A stretch of 38,644 bases of DNA from a virus: the IMG/VR virus record IMGVR_UViG_3300034683_000064, positions 1-38,644 of that record, one strand, 5' to 3'. Under the pieces are notes generated by a model. It did not search any database and had not been told where the DNA came from. It saw only the letters and a program-made list of their open reading frames with translations. The position numbers and the translations under genes are program-made. Shown in pieces: positions 6,412-12,774 of this stretch; position 1 is the first letter of the stretch; each line of letters begins with the position of its first letter.

Positions 6412-6650
6412 AGCCCGTACCTCGTCGCCCATTCCTCAGCCTGCTTCGCCTGCATCGCCACCATCGCCTCAAGCTGCGGGATGGTGGAGGCTACGCGCCG
6501 AGCTGTTGCCAACTCCTTTTGCAGTCGCAGCAATTCGCGCTTTTTCGCGTCGAGGCACATCTGTTCCCACGACTTTTGTGACTGCAGGTACTCGCCCTCT
6601 CGACACATCCCTTCCTCAACCGCTGTTGCTTCGCTGTATGGATTGTGCAT
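6408..6650 (-). CDS. Coiled-coil protein, 80 aa
   Basis: The protein is helical throughout; residues 35-75 (KKRELLRLQKELATARRVAS onward) form a likely coiled coil with two Met-rich turns. No family is recognised. GAGGGCGGC precedes the ATG at 6650, which overlaps the stop of the Sak4-like gene (TAATG), so its translation is coupled to it. Confidence 0.6.
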   Translation of the reverse strand: MHNPYSEATAVEEGMCREGEYLQSQKSWEQMCLDAKKRELLRLQKELATARRVASTIPQLEAMVAMQAKQAEEWATRYGL

Positions 6651-7555
6651 TATGCCGCCCTCAACTGCTTAACGAGCCAGGACGCCAAGGGAATGGGCAG
6701 GTCGCGCAGGTTGTCGACGGGCTCAAACGTCTTACCCTGCTTCTCGGCTGCTGCCCGCAGGCGATCGTTGATGTCGTCCATCATCACCTCTTCCTCGTCG
6801 TCGGCGTATATATTAGCCAGGGCCTCGATGGGGTCGGACGGGGGTTCGGGGGCAGGCTTGGGTTCCGGCTTCAACTCGGCCCCACTTTCGAGCCATTCGC
6901 GGAGTTGCCTGCCTGTATCCTCGGTGATAACGAAGGGGTCACCAAATAGCCGGGTGCGGTCCTTGGACTTGACAGCCAGATTGCCGTCTACGGTCAAGTC
7001 AAGAACTGCCGTGAATTCGTATTCGATACCGTCGCGTTGTTCCGGGGCCGCGCCCTGCTTCTGGATGGTCTTCTTGCCGTTGCGCTCTCCCTCGACGTAC
7101 ACGGCCTTGCTGCGCATCGTGACAATGATATGCATCGGGCTATGCAGCATGGCGTCAACAAATCTGCGATGACGCTTGTCACCTTCATTCCATGCCGCGT
7201 ATGAGTTGCCCCGGAACTTCGCCCTGGCGATGTTGTCAACGATCTCCAGCATACCGCCTGCGCCCTTCCATTCATGGGTAATGCTGTCGATTATCAGCAC
7301 ATCGTATCCAGCCTTCGCCGCCGCATCCATGACCTCGATAAACCGTTCCGGCTCGTAGGGAGGGCCAAGCTCCACAACGTCAAAGTCCATCATGTCGGCA
7401 TACAGGGACGCGCTGCCGCGTTCCGTGTCGAGCACTGCGACCTTTCCGCCAATCCCCTTGGCGATCTGCAACGCTCCATACGTCTTGCCGCTTCCACTTG
7501 TGCCGGACAGGGCGAGCCGCAGCTTCGCTTTCTTTCTTTCGGCCTTCTTAAACAT
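6650..7555 (-). CDS. Sak4-like RecA-fold single-strand annealing ATPase
   Basis: The protein is 301 residues. Walker A is GTSGSGKT (18-25), followed by VAVLDTERGSAS and a Walker B-type VLIIDSIT (86-93), the AAA_24/Sak4 pattern of phage recombinases. Family members anneal single strands with help from the phage SSB, whose gene lies in the same operon. The C-terminal 60 residues are Pro/Glu-rich then helical. I prefer the ATG at 7555 because AGGAGG is 7 bases upstream; the ATG two codons earlier lies too close to it. It likely serves replication-linked recombination. Related RecA-like NTPases are the alternative. Confidence 0.85.
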   Translation of the reverse strand: MFKKAERKKAKLRLALSGTSGSGKTYGALQIAKGIGGKVAVLDTERGSASLYADMMDFDVVELGPPYEPERFIEVMDAAAKAGYDVLIIDSITHEWKGAGGMLEIVDNIARAKFRGNSYAAWNEGDKRHRRFVDAMLHSPMHIIVTMRSKAVYVEGERNGKKTIQKQGAAPEQRDGIEYEFTAVLDLTVDGNLAVKSKDRTRLFGDPFVITEDTGRQLREWLESGAELKPEPKPAPEPPSDPIEALANIYADDEEEVMMDDINDRLRAAAEKQGKTFEPVDNLRDLPIPLASWLVKQLRAA

Positions 7556-7557
7556 GG

Positions 7558-7641
7558 TCATTCCTCCTGTGTTTCCCGCTTGCGCGGACATCCAAACTCT
7601 GCCGCCTCTTGGTCCGTTATGATCGGCTCATCGTTGTGCAT
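7558..7641 (-). CDS. Microprotein, 27 aa
   Basis: A short reading frame with GGAGGG 4 bases before the ATG at 7641 and a stop two bases before the Sak4-like start. The peptide (HNDEPIITDQEAAEFGCPRK) is acidic then basic. Translation through it would bring ribosomes to the next start, so it could simply serve as a coupling leader. No family. Confidence 0.4.
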   Translation of the reverse strand: MHNDEPIITDQEAAEFGCPRKRETQEE

Positions 7642-7781
7642 GTGGCCCTCCGTGAGTTCTTCCGAATCGCCCGTCTCAAAATTTCAGCCGCCACAATCGC
7701 GTGGCCGGGAATCTCGATGACCGGGGCCTTTGCGCTGATGCCGAGCGCGGCCTTCAGTACGTTCCATTCGTGCTTGGTCAT
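7617..7781 (-). CDS. Hypothetical early protein, 54 aa
   Basis: Starts at the ATG complementary to 7779-7781, with GGAGG upstream and TAATG overlap with the membrane peptide before it. The protein has an N-terminal helix (MTKHEWNVLKAALGI) and a very basic, Ser/Thr-rich C-terminus that lies inside the overlap with the 27-residue gene. No family recognised. Confidence 0.5.
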   Translation of the reverse strand: MTKHEWNVLKAALGISAKAPVIEIPGHAIVAAEILRRAIRKNSRRATCTTMSRS

Positions 7782-7849
7782 TACCGCCTCCAGATGATGT
7801 AGACCGCCAGTGCCAGTGCCGTGATGCTGATGATGTAACAGCCGATCAT
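7781..7849 (-). CDS. 22-residue single-span membrane peptide
   Basis: The frame has GGAGAAGG before its ATG at 7849, ATGA overlap with the preceding gene and TAATG overlap with the next. The peptide is almost only a membrane helix (GCYIISITALALAVYIIW) ending in two Arg, the expected topology with the C-terminus in the cytoplasm. Such single-helix peptides can modulate host membrane proteins. Its short length means chance cannot be excluded, but the double overlap and ribosome site argue for a gene. Confidence 0.5.
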   Translation of the reverse strand: MIGCYIISITALALAVYIIWRR

Positions 7850-8052
7850 GACGCCTTCTCCAACTCTTCAATCCGCTCCCGGATCGCCCCGGCGTGTTCA
7901 TCGAAGCCGCCAGCATCCCCTCCGCTCGACACCCACATGGCCGCGATTTCATCGACCACGTCTTCGTCGCTCATGGCGCGGCGGTATTCCTCGTTCGTTG
8001 CCTCAAAGGCCGCGTAAATCCGCTTGTCCAGGTCGTTGTGTACGAGTCCCAT
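7846..8052 (-). CDS. First gene of the leftward early operon, 68 aa
   Basis: The protein is helical and acidic (KRIYAAFEATNEEYRRAM, later AGAIRERIEELEKAS). I choose the ATG at 8052 because GGAGG lies 5-6 bases upstream; the in-frame ATG at 8064 lacks a site. It is the first clearly supported gene after the leftward promoter, about 360 bases away. No family recognised. Confidence 0.6.
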   Translation of the reverse strand: MGLVHNDLDKRIYAAFEATNEEYRRAMSDEDVVDEIAAMWVSSGGDAGGFDEHAGAIRERIEELEKAS

Positions 8053-8064
8053 GTCTGCCTCCAT

Positions 8065-8420
8065 GTGTTGCGTCGCATCATCGGGTGCGGGAGCGAGAAA
8101 TTCGGAAACTCGCTCCCAGGAGGGTGCAATGCCGTGCCGCGCTGCACCGTGCTCGGCTGGCTGGCCGTTGCTCCATGCGTCCCTGGTTATGCTATGAGTT
8201 CCCAGGGCCTAGACGGCCTCTAGCGGTCGCTTGCACCGGATGATGCGACTGTTCCGTTGTCAAAGGTTCCATCCCTCCCCGCCTCCTCTGGCCCTTGGAT
8301 CGTCCCGCGTTTGCGGCGGGCTCGGCATCCGGCTCAAGTTTGCGCGGGTCAGGCGGCGGGGGTGGCGTACTGTGGCTGCCCGTGGGTGGCCGGTTCGGTT
8401 TCGCCCCGTCGTTGATTCAA
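8065..8420 (-). other. Leader of the leftward operon, mostly untranslated
   Basis: This 356-base stretch lies between the leftward promoter and the first well-supported early gene. It holds several inverted repeats: gggagcgag at 8089-8097 with its complement at 8109-8117 (11-base loop), and a GGCC-type palindrome near 8206-8220. No T tract follows them on the minus strand, so they are not simple terminators. Two or three short frames are open in it. A role in antitermination or RNA control is possible but unproven. Confidence 0.4.
8192..8272 (-). CDS. Possible short gene in the leader, 26 aa
   Basis: The ATG at 8272 has GGAGG about 9 bases upstream and encodes MEPLTTEQSHHPVQATARGR plus six residues. 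The same frame is open upstream to 8416 without ATG, GTG or TTG, and that upstream part reads like real protein: Pro-rich, then an Arg-rich patch (GRSKGQRRRGG). It may be the tail of a longer protein with a rare start, or chance. No family. Confidence 0.25.
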   Translation of the reverse strand: MEPLTTEQSHHPVQATARGRLGPGNS

Positions 8421-8449
8421 TCTTTAGCTTATTCGCTAAATCAAGGCAA
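8421..8449 (-). promoter_or_regulatory. Leftward early promoter (PL-like)
   Basis: On the minus strand TTGCCT (8449-8444) is followed after exactly 17 bases by TAAAGA (8426-8421). The -10 box is formed by one half of the operator palindrome at 8423-8440, so repressor binding would block it. The rightward promoter has the same design (TTGACC, 17 bases, TAAACC). It would drive the operon from 8052 to int. Confidence 0.6.
8423..8440. promoter_or_regulatory. Operator OL1 (TTTAGC-N6-GCTAAA)
   Basis: A perfect 6-6-6 palindrome, TTTAGCTTATTCGCTAAA, overlapping the leftward promoter -10. The identical half-sites recur at 9097-9114 in front of the Cro-like gene. It is the likely binding site of the repressor or the Cro-like protein. 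Confidence 0.7.
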
Positions 8450-8454
8450 GCTTT

Positions 8455-8472
8455 TTTGGCTAAAAAACTAAA
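8455..8472. promoter_or_regulatory. Operator OL2 (one mismatch per half-site)
   Basis: TTTGGC-N6-ACTAAA differs from the perfect operator at one base in each half. Its start is 32 bp from that of OL1, the same spacing as between the two right operators, and it lies just upstream of the PL -35 box. Confidence 0.55.
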
Positions 8473-8480
8473 CGTCGGAC

Positions 8481-8510
8481 AAAAAAAATCCCGGATGTTT
8501 TTTCCGGGAT
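8481..8510 (-). terminator. Terminator of the repressor transcript
   Basis: On the minus strand an 8-bp perfect stem (ATCCCGGA with TCCGGGAT, 8510-8503 and 8495-8488) is followed by a run of eight T (8488-8481). It lies between the repressor stop (8644) and the leftward promoter, and so would keep repressor transcription in the lysogen from entering the lytic operon. Confidence 0.85.
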
Positions 8511-8643
8511 GTCCTTCATAAATGTATGACAATGCGTGTGCTGCTATTTGACCAGCTTTATTTTCGCCCGAGACCTTGCAACCTGCACGTCGCATCGGGC
8601 CGCTAGTTGGAGCGGCGCACCACCGGGCCGACCCAGGCTCCTC

Positions 8644-9042
8644 TTATCTGTCGCCAGCCGCTCGTTGTATATGATTGTGACGAATAGTGGGCTTCCTGCC
8701 CATAAATGCGTCGTTGATGCAAGCCCTGTCTGCGTCGCTGATTCCAATTTCGCTCATTACCGTCATGGCCGCATCAGCGCGTTCAAGAATTTCCCTTCGC
8801 GCATCCACTGGTTTTTCCCAAGGTGGGAGCAACACAAACCCCAGCTTGTCCAGCCATGAAAAAAGACGGTCAGCCCTTGGCCTGACTGTGCCCTTCAGAA
8901 TCTTGTAAAAATTGGCCTTGTCGTTTCCGCCAAGTTCCAAGAACTCCGCAAGTTGGTTTGGGTTTTGAAAACGACACCCATCTCCGCACAGGCTGCGCAT
9001 CATTGCTATAGCTTCGTGTAGTTGTGCCATGATTGCGTACAT
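8644..9042 (-). CDS. Prophage repressor-like HTH protein
   Basis: The protein is 132 residues from the ATG at 9042 (AGGGGG 7 bases upstream; ATGs at 9048 and 9066 are alternatives). The HTH region is NPNQLAEFLELGG followed by NFYKILKGTVRPRADRLFSW at residues about 27-66. The rest is helical and too short for the S24/LexA-type self-cleaving domain, so RecA-triggered cleavage is unlikely. It is divergent from the Cro-like gene, flanked by operators, and followed by its own terminator: the position of a CI or C repressor. The alternative is an antirepressor or another regulator. Confidence 0.7.
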   Translation of the reverse strand: MYAIMAQLHEAIAMMRSLCGDGCRFQNPNQLAEFLELGGNDKANFYKILKGTVRPRADRLFSWLDKLGFVLLPPWEKPVDARREILERADAAMTVMSEIGISDADRACINDAFMGRKPTIRHNHIQRAAGDR

Positions 9043-9064
9043 GCTCATTCCCCCTCTGGTTGTC

Positions 9065-9082
9065 ATTGGCTAAAAAACCAAC
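9065..9082. promoter_or_regulatory. Operator OR2 (diverged)
   Basis: ATTGGC-N6-ACCAAC keeps a dyad (TTGG and CCAA) and the same TAAAAA centre as OL2. It starts 32 bp from the perfect right operator, mirroring the left pair. It lies just upstream of the repressor gene start. Confidence 0.45.
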
Positions 9083-9087
9083 GACTC

Positions 9088-9116
9088 TTGACCTTCTTTA
9101 GCTTTTTAGCTAAACC
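9088..9116 (+). promoter_or_regulatory. Rightward early promoter (PR-like)
   Basis: TTGACC (9088-9093), 17 bases, TAAACC (9111-9116). The -10 overlaps the operator at 9097-9114. The expected transcript start is at about 9122-9124, where the Cro-like ATG begins, so the message may have no leader. Confidence 0.55.
9097..9114. promoter_or_regulatory. Operator OR1 (TTTAGC-N6-GCTAAA)
   Basis: A perfect 6-6-6 palindrome, TTTAGCTTTTTAGCTAAA, with half-sites identical to those of OL1, placed over the rightward promoter. A protein bound here would stop transcription of the Cro-like and replication genes. Confidence 0.7.
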
Positions 9117-9123
9117 AGTACGC

Positions 9124-9318
9124 ATGAACAGAGAGCAAATCCTCAAGGACCATTTCTCCAAGACGAAAGAGACGCTTATGGGGCTGTCTGCCAGGTGCGG
9201 CGTCCACTACGTCACCCTTTCGAAAATCAAGAACGGGGCCGACTGCCGCGCTTCGACCTGGGACGCGATTTATTCGGCCATTCGCACCGCTGACCAAAAA
9301 ACGGAAGGGGCAAGATAG
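9124..9318 (+). CDS. Cro-like HTH regulator
   Basis: The protein is 64 residues. An XRE-type HTH spans residues 10-50: TLMGLSARCGVHYVTLSKIK, with the second helix reading the DNA. It is transcribed away from the repressor and is the first gene after the rightward promoter, which is the Cro position. No Shine-Dalgarno site precedes the ATG at 9124, and the predicted transcript starts at or next to it, so leaderless translation is likely. Its TAG overlaps the next GTG. Confidence 0.7.
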   Translation: MNREQILKDHFSKTKETLMGLSARCGVHYVTLSKIKNGADCRASTWDAIYSAIRTADQKTEGAR

Positions 9319-9503
9319 TGGCCAAAGAAGAAACCATCTCGTTCAAATGCGACCCCGACTTCGCGGACTGGCTCCGCAAGGAATCCTTCGACCTCGACAA
9401 ATCTGCTTCAGAACTCATTCGCGCCTGCCTCCTTCTCGGTATGCCCCAGGTGAAAGCACTCAGGGGTCTGGATCGTGTTTGTCTTGAGGATATCAGGAAA
9501 TGA
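9318..9503 (+). CDS. Ribbon-helix-helix-type regulator
   Basis: The protein is 61 residues with the layout of a ribbon-helix-helix DNA-binding protein: a beta strand (ETISFKCDPDFADWLRK), a first helix, then DLDKSASELIRACLLLG. Such proteins act as dimers or tetramers. The GTG at 9318 overlaps the Cro-like stop, with GGAAGGGG upstream. It probably helps the lysis-lysogeny switch or controls the replication operon; the target is unknown. Confidence 0.6.
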   Translation: MAKEETISFKCDPDFADWLRKESFDLDKSASELIRACLLLGMPQVKALRGLDRVCLEDIRK

Positions 9504-9543
9504 GCGCTGCGCGATACTATTTTAGTAATACGATGGAGGACGC

Positions 9544-9774
9544 ATGAACGACGTACCCGAATCCGCCCAATCGCAACGTGAGCGCATCCTTGGGCACTTG
9601 AAGGAAGGGCTGCCGATCACGGCGCATAGGGCACTGTACGGGTATGGTTGCGCCAGACTCGCGGCCAGGGTGCACGACCTGCGCCAGCTTGGCTACCAGA
9701 TCGAGAAAAGGATGGTGGAAGTGCCGACGAGGGATGGAAGGACGGCGCGCGTGGCGGAATATTTCATGGCGTAG
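9544..9774 (+). CDS. HTH domain protein (HTH_39-like)
   Basis: The protein is 76 residues. SQRERILGHLKEGLPITAH, then LAARVHDLRQLGYQIEKRMV and a short wing (PTRDGRTARVAEYFM) form a winged helix of the type found in small phage proteins near replication genes. GGAGG precedes the ATG. The 40 bases before it include the AT-rich inverted repeat ACTATTTTAGT at about 9514-9524, possibly a site for this or the preceding regulator. Confidence 0.7.
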   Translation: MNDVPESAQSQRERILGHLKEGLPITAHRALYGYGCARLAARVHDLRQLGYQIEKRMVEVPTRDGRTARVAEYFMA

Positions 9775-9783
9775 GAATGAAAA

Positions 9784-9818
9784 TGCCCCGCTATCCGGCC
9801 AGGATATTGAGCGGGGCA
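9784..9818. other. Strong hairpin before the helicase gene
   Basis: TGCCCCGCT at 9784-9792 pairs perfectly with AGCGGGGCA at 9810-9818, and an inner ATCC/GGAT can extend it. No T tract follows. It lies between the HTH gene and the dnaB-like start. It may attenuate or stabilise the transcript, or mark an origin; the sequence does not decide. Confidence 0.5.
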
Positions 9819-9840
9819 CAAACCAAAAGGTAGGGAAACG

Positions 9841-11160
9841 ATGTCAAAACAACAGAAGACTGTCAACCCATTTTTCGAGAAGGCGCTGCCGCAATCGCCA
9901 GAGGCGGAACGCGGCGTCATCGGTGGGTTGCTGGCGCGGCCAGACCTGTTTGATGAGGTCGCGGCAATCGTAGACAAGGAGGATTTCCACGACACGATTG
10001 CCCGTGAATGCTTCGTCGGCATGAAAGAGTGCGTGTCTCGCGGTGAGGCTATCAACGTCGTCACCCTCTACATTGTCTTGTCCGAATCAGGGTCGCAAAT
10101 CACATCCATTCAGCTTTCCGACCTCATGCAAAACTCACCGCCTACCGGGACTGTCTCGCTTGCAAAAAAGGTCCGTGAACTCGCCGAGCGCAGGGCCGTC
10201 ATGCACGCGTCAATCTGCCTGTTTGAGTCGGCCCAGAACGTGACGACACAGGTCAAGGACGCGGCGAACGAGGCAGCACGGCTCATTGACAACGTGCTTG
10301 CTGGACGATCCACAACGGGCCGTCAAGATCTGCGGGACATTGTGGCGTCGATGGTCGCAAAGGCCGAGAGCGGCGAACAGGTGCGCACGATTCTAACTCC
10401 TTACGAACAGCTAAATTTCATTACCGGCGGGCTTCATGCCGGGGAAATGATTACCCTTGCAGGTCGCCCTGGGACGGGCAAAACGGCGCTGGCGCTCAAC
10501 TGCGCAACGTCGGCCATGTTTGCCGGGAACAAGGTGGGTTTTTTCTCACTTGAGATGAGTCAAGAATCTCTTGCGGAACGCATGTGCGCCGCGACTATGA
10601 CGATCAACGCACAGGCTTTCAGGACTCGCAGATTCAACCCCGGCGAACTCGACCAAATACGCGAGTTCCAGAAGTACGCGGACAGGATGAGCGCCAAGGT
10701 GTTTGATTCGCCACGCGTAGACCCGGACATGATCCGTGCCGAGTGCCGGAAGTGGCGGCGCTCAATGGGCCTCGACCTTGTCATCATTGACTACCTCCAG
10801 CTTGTGCAACCCCTCTCCGGGAAAAAGGATTCGACTCGCGAACGCGAGGTTGCCGAAATCTCCCGCAGCATCAAACAGCTTGCCATCGAAATGGACATCC
10901 CTGTGATGCTTTTGGCCCAACTTAACCGCAGCGTCGAAAACCGCGAGGACAAGACGCCCCGCCTTTCCGACCTGCGCGAATCCGGCAGCATCGAGCAGGA
11001 CTCGGACATGGTATGGTTCCTGTCGCCATGGAACACTGCGTCCGCCTCGCACCCCGTCGTGGACGTCAAGCTGACCGTCGCAAAGTCCCGTTCGTCATCC
11101 ACTGGCGGCGTGATGCTCCAATACGTCCGCAAAAACCTGCGGTTTGACGAGGTGGCATGA
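9841..11160 (+). CDS. Replicative DNA helicase, DnaB family
   Basis: The protein is 439 residues, a normal DnaB length. The N-terminal helical domain starts LPQSPEAERGVIGGLLARPD; the RecA-like core has Walker A GRPGTGKT (208-215), FFSLEMS, and Walker B LVIIDYLQLV (313-322), then LAQLNRSVENR and DLRESGSIEQDSDMVWFL. It unwinds the fork as a hexamer and recruits host primase. GTAGGG precedes the ATG. Its stop overlaps the next gene (ATGATG), which could encode its loader or organiser. Confidence 0.95.
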   Translation: MSKQQKTVNPFFEKALPQSPEAERGVIGGLLARPDLFDEVAAIVDKEDFHDTIARECFVGMKECVSRGEAINVVTLYIVLSESGSQITSIQLSDLMQNSPPTGTVSLAKKVRELAERRAVMHASICLFESAQNVTTQVKDAANEAARLIDNVLAGRSTTGRQDLRDIVASMVAKAESGEQVRTILTPYEQLNFITGGLHAGEMITLAGRPGTGKTALALNCATSAMFAGNKVGFFSLEMSQESLAERMCAATMTINAQAFRTRRFNPGELDQIREFQKYADRMSAKVFDSPRVDPDMIRAECRKWRRSMGLDLVIIDYLQLVQPLSGKKDSTREREVAEISRSIKQLAIEMDIPVMLLAQLNRSVENREDKTPRLSDLRESGSIEQDSDMVWFLSPWNTASASHPVVDVKLTVAKSRSSSTGGVMLQYVRKNLRFDEVA

Positions 11161-12002
11161 TGAGAGACTATTCCGCAGTCGTTCCGACCTTTTGGACTGG
11201 CAAGACTGGCCGTCAAATCCGCACACTTGGGCCAGAGTGTCAGGTCGCGGCGCTTTATCTGTTAACAAGTCCGCATTCAAACATGATCGGCCTCTACTAC
11301 CTGCCGAAACTCTTTATTTCTCACGAGACTGGATTGACCATAGAAGGGGCTTCGAAGGCCCTTGCAAGCCTCTCCGAAGTCCAGTTTTGCACCTATGACG
11401 AGGACTCGGAGACGGTTTTTGTCCACGAAATGGCAAGATACCAGATTGGCGCATCGCTTGTTGCCACAGACAAGCGCGTCAAGGGCGTCGAGAATGAGCT
11501 TAAAAAACTTCATAACAACCCGTTGTTAAATGCTTTTTTAAGAAGATACGCCGAAGCATACCACCTTGATTTTGACGAAGAAGAAACAAGCCCCTTGGAA
11601 GCCCCTTCGGAGCCCCTACGAAGCCAGGATCAGGACAAGACAGGAACAGGACAGGAGCAGGAGGGAGCCCCTTCTGCCGCCGCCCCCGAGAATATTTCTT
11701 TTGTGCTCCAGATGCAGGGCGGGAAAAAGTACGTTGTCCCGGATGAACTGATTGCAGCGGCACGCGAGGCGTACCCCTTGGTGAGCATCGAGCGCGAAAT
11801 TAAACGCGCTGCCGCATGGCTCGTGGCCAATCCGACGAAGCGCAAGAAAGACGCCCCTCGGTTTTTGAATAACTGGTTCAAAGGCGAGCAGGCTGACGCG
11901 GAGAAGCGCAAGGCCAAGGACGCGCCACCGGAAACCACAGGACGTCAACTCACAGACGAAGACCGCAAGCCAGCGAAATGGCTTCGGGAGGCGAAAATAT
12001 GA
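11157..12002 (+). CDS. Putative replisome organiser or helicase loader
   Basis: The protein is 281 residues. The N-terminal 120 residues resemble winged-helix domains of phage replication proteins (VVPTFWTGKTGRQIRTLG, then EGASKALASLSEVQFCTYDE). The middle is low complexity, and the C-terminal third (from about 195) is a helical module ending in DRKPAKWLREAKI, like DnaT/DnaD-type domains. No Walker motif is visible, so it is not a DnaC-type ATPase. The ATGATG overlap with the helicase gene supports joint action at the origin. Confidence 0.55.
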   Translation: MMRDYSAVVPTFWTGKTGRQIRTLGPECQVAALYLLTSPHSNMIGLYYLPKLFISHETGLTIEGASKALASLSEVQFCTYDEDSETVFVHEMARYQIGASLVATDKRVKGVENELKKLHNNPLLNAFLRRYAEAYHLDFDEEETSPLEAPSEPLRSQDQDKTGTGQEQEGAPSAAAPENISFVLQMQGGKKYVVPDELIAAAREAYPLVSIEREIKRAAAWLVANPTKRKKDAPRFLNNWFKGEQADAEKRKAKDAPPETTGRQLTDEDRKPAKWLREAKI

Positions 12003-12190
12003 ACTCGTGCAAAACATGCGCATATTGCTTCGAGACGACACTCTCCGAAGTCGTGGCCGGTCATCCCGTCGTTGTCCGTCACTGCCACCGCTACGCGCCG
12101 CGACCGACAGAGGACCGTTGGCCCAAGGTGGATTTTAGCGAGTGGTGCGGCGAGTACGTCGAGAGGTGCGACTATGACCGCGCAGTCTGA
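11999..12190 (+). CDS. Cys-rich small protein, 63 aa
   Basis: Start ATG at 11999 overlaps the previous stop (ATGA), with GGGAGGCG upstream. CKTCAYC at residues 4-10 plus later Cys and His (VVRHCHRYAP, SEWCGEY, ERCDYD) could bind one metal. Similar small proteins sit near replication genes in phages. No function is assigned. Confidence 0.6.
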   Translation: MNSCKTCAYCFETTLSEVVAGHPVVVRHCHRYAPRPTEDRWPKVDFSEWCGEYVERCDYDRAV

Positions 12191-12365
12191 CCCCGTGACG
12201 AGTTGCACCAAGTGCCCGTCCTGGACCGGCAAGCAGTGCGGCCACCAAGTGCTCTACGGGCCGCAAGCGTGTTGGCGCAGGGACGGGAGGCCGGAGAGGT
12301 GTGTGGGATTGGACATGGGCGAGGGGTGGAGAAGCCCGTTTGAGGGAGGTGGGGAGGATGAATAA
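12174..12365 (+). CDS. Cys-rich small protein, 63 aa (second copy type)
   Basis: Starts at 12174 with GAGAGGTG upstream, overlapping the preceding gene by 17 nt. SCTKCPSWTGKQCGHQVLYG and a later CWRR...ERC give five Cys and a His, again a likely metal site. It could be a distant paralog of the gene before it. Function unknown. Confidence 0.55.
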   Translation: MTAQSDPVTSCTKCPSWTGKQCGHQVLYGPQACWRRDGRPERCVGLDMGEGWRSPFEGGGEDE

Positions 12366-12711
12366 GCGCACGTTGGCACTAGGCCGCATGAAGGCCGGGA
12401 AGATGAACAAGACGGAAGAGGAATACGCCCAGCGCCTCGACGCCCTCAAGCACGCCGGTGAAATCGCGTGGTACAAGTTCGAGGGCCTGCGCCTGCGCTT
12501 GGGCGACGGGTGTGGATACACGCCGGACTTCGCGGTGATGAAGTCGAACGGACTGATGGAGTGCCACGAAGTGAAAGGAGCAAGGGCCATATTTCGCGAC
12601 GACGCAAAGGTGAAGGTTAAGGTGGCGGCACAAATGTACCCCTTTAGATTCATCGTTGTTTACCCTGTCCCGAAGAAGAAGGGTGGCGGATGGGAAGTGG
12701 AGGAGTTCTAG
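12358..12711 (+). CDS. DUF1064 nuclease-like protein
   Basis: The protein is 117 residues. NKTEEEYAQRLDAL, FEGLRLRLGDGCGYTPDF and MECHEVKGA fit DUF1064, a phage family with a PD-(D/E)XK-like core (Asp in TPDF, Glu-x-Lys in HEVKG). It may be a structure-specific endonuclease that takes the RusA position in replication operons. GGAGG precedes the ATG, which overlaps the preceding stop by 8 nt. Catalysis is inferred, not shown. Confidence 0.75.
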   Translation: MNKRTLALGRMKAGKMNKTEEEYAQRLDALKHAGEIAWYKFEGLRLRLGDGCGYTPDFAVMKSNGLMECHEVKGARAIFRDDAKVKVKVAAQMYPFRFIVVYPVPKKKGGGWEVEEF

Positions 12712-12774
12712 GGCAGCCAAATTTCACAAACACTCTTGCGCTACACAATGCGAAAATCAAACAAGGGGCTAATC

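Noticed and set aside
8206-8220. Short GGCC palindrome as a terminator in the leader
   Set aside because: No T tract on either strand and a weak stem.
8260-8595. Minus-strand frame of 111 codons over the operators
   Set aside because: It runs through a terminator, the operators and the promoter, so it cannot be a normal gene.
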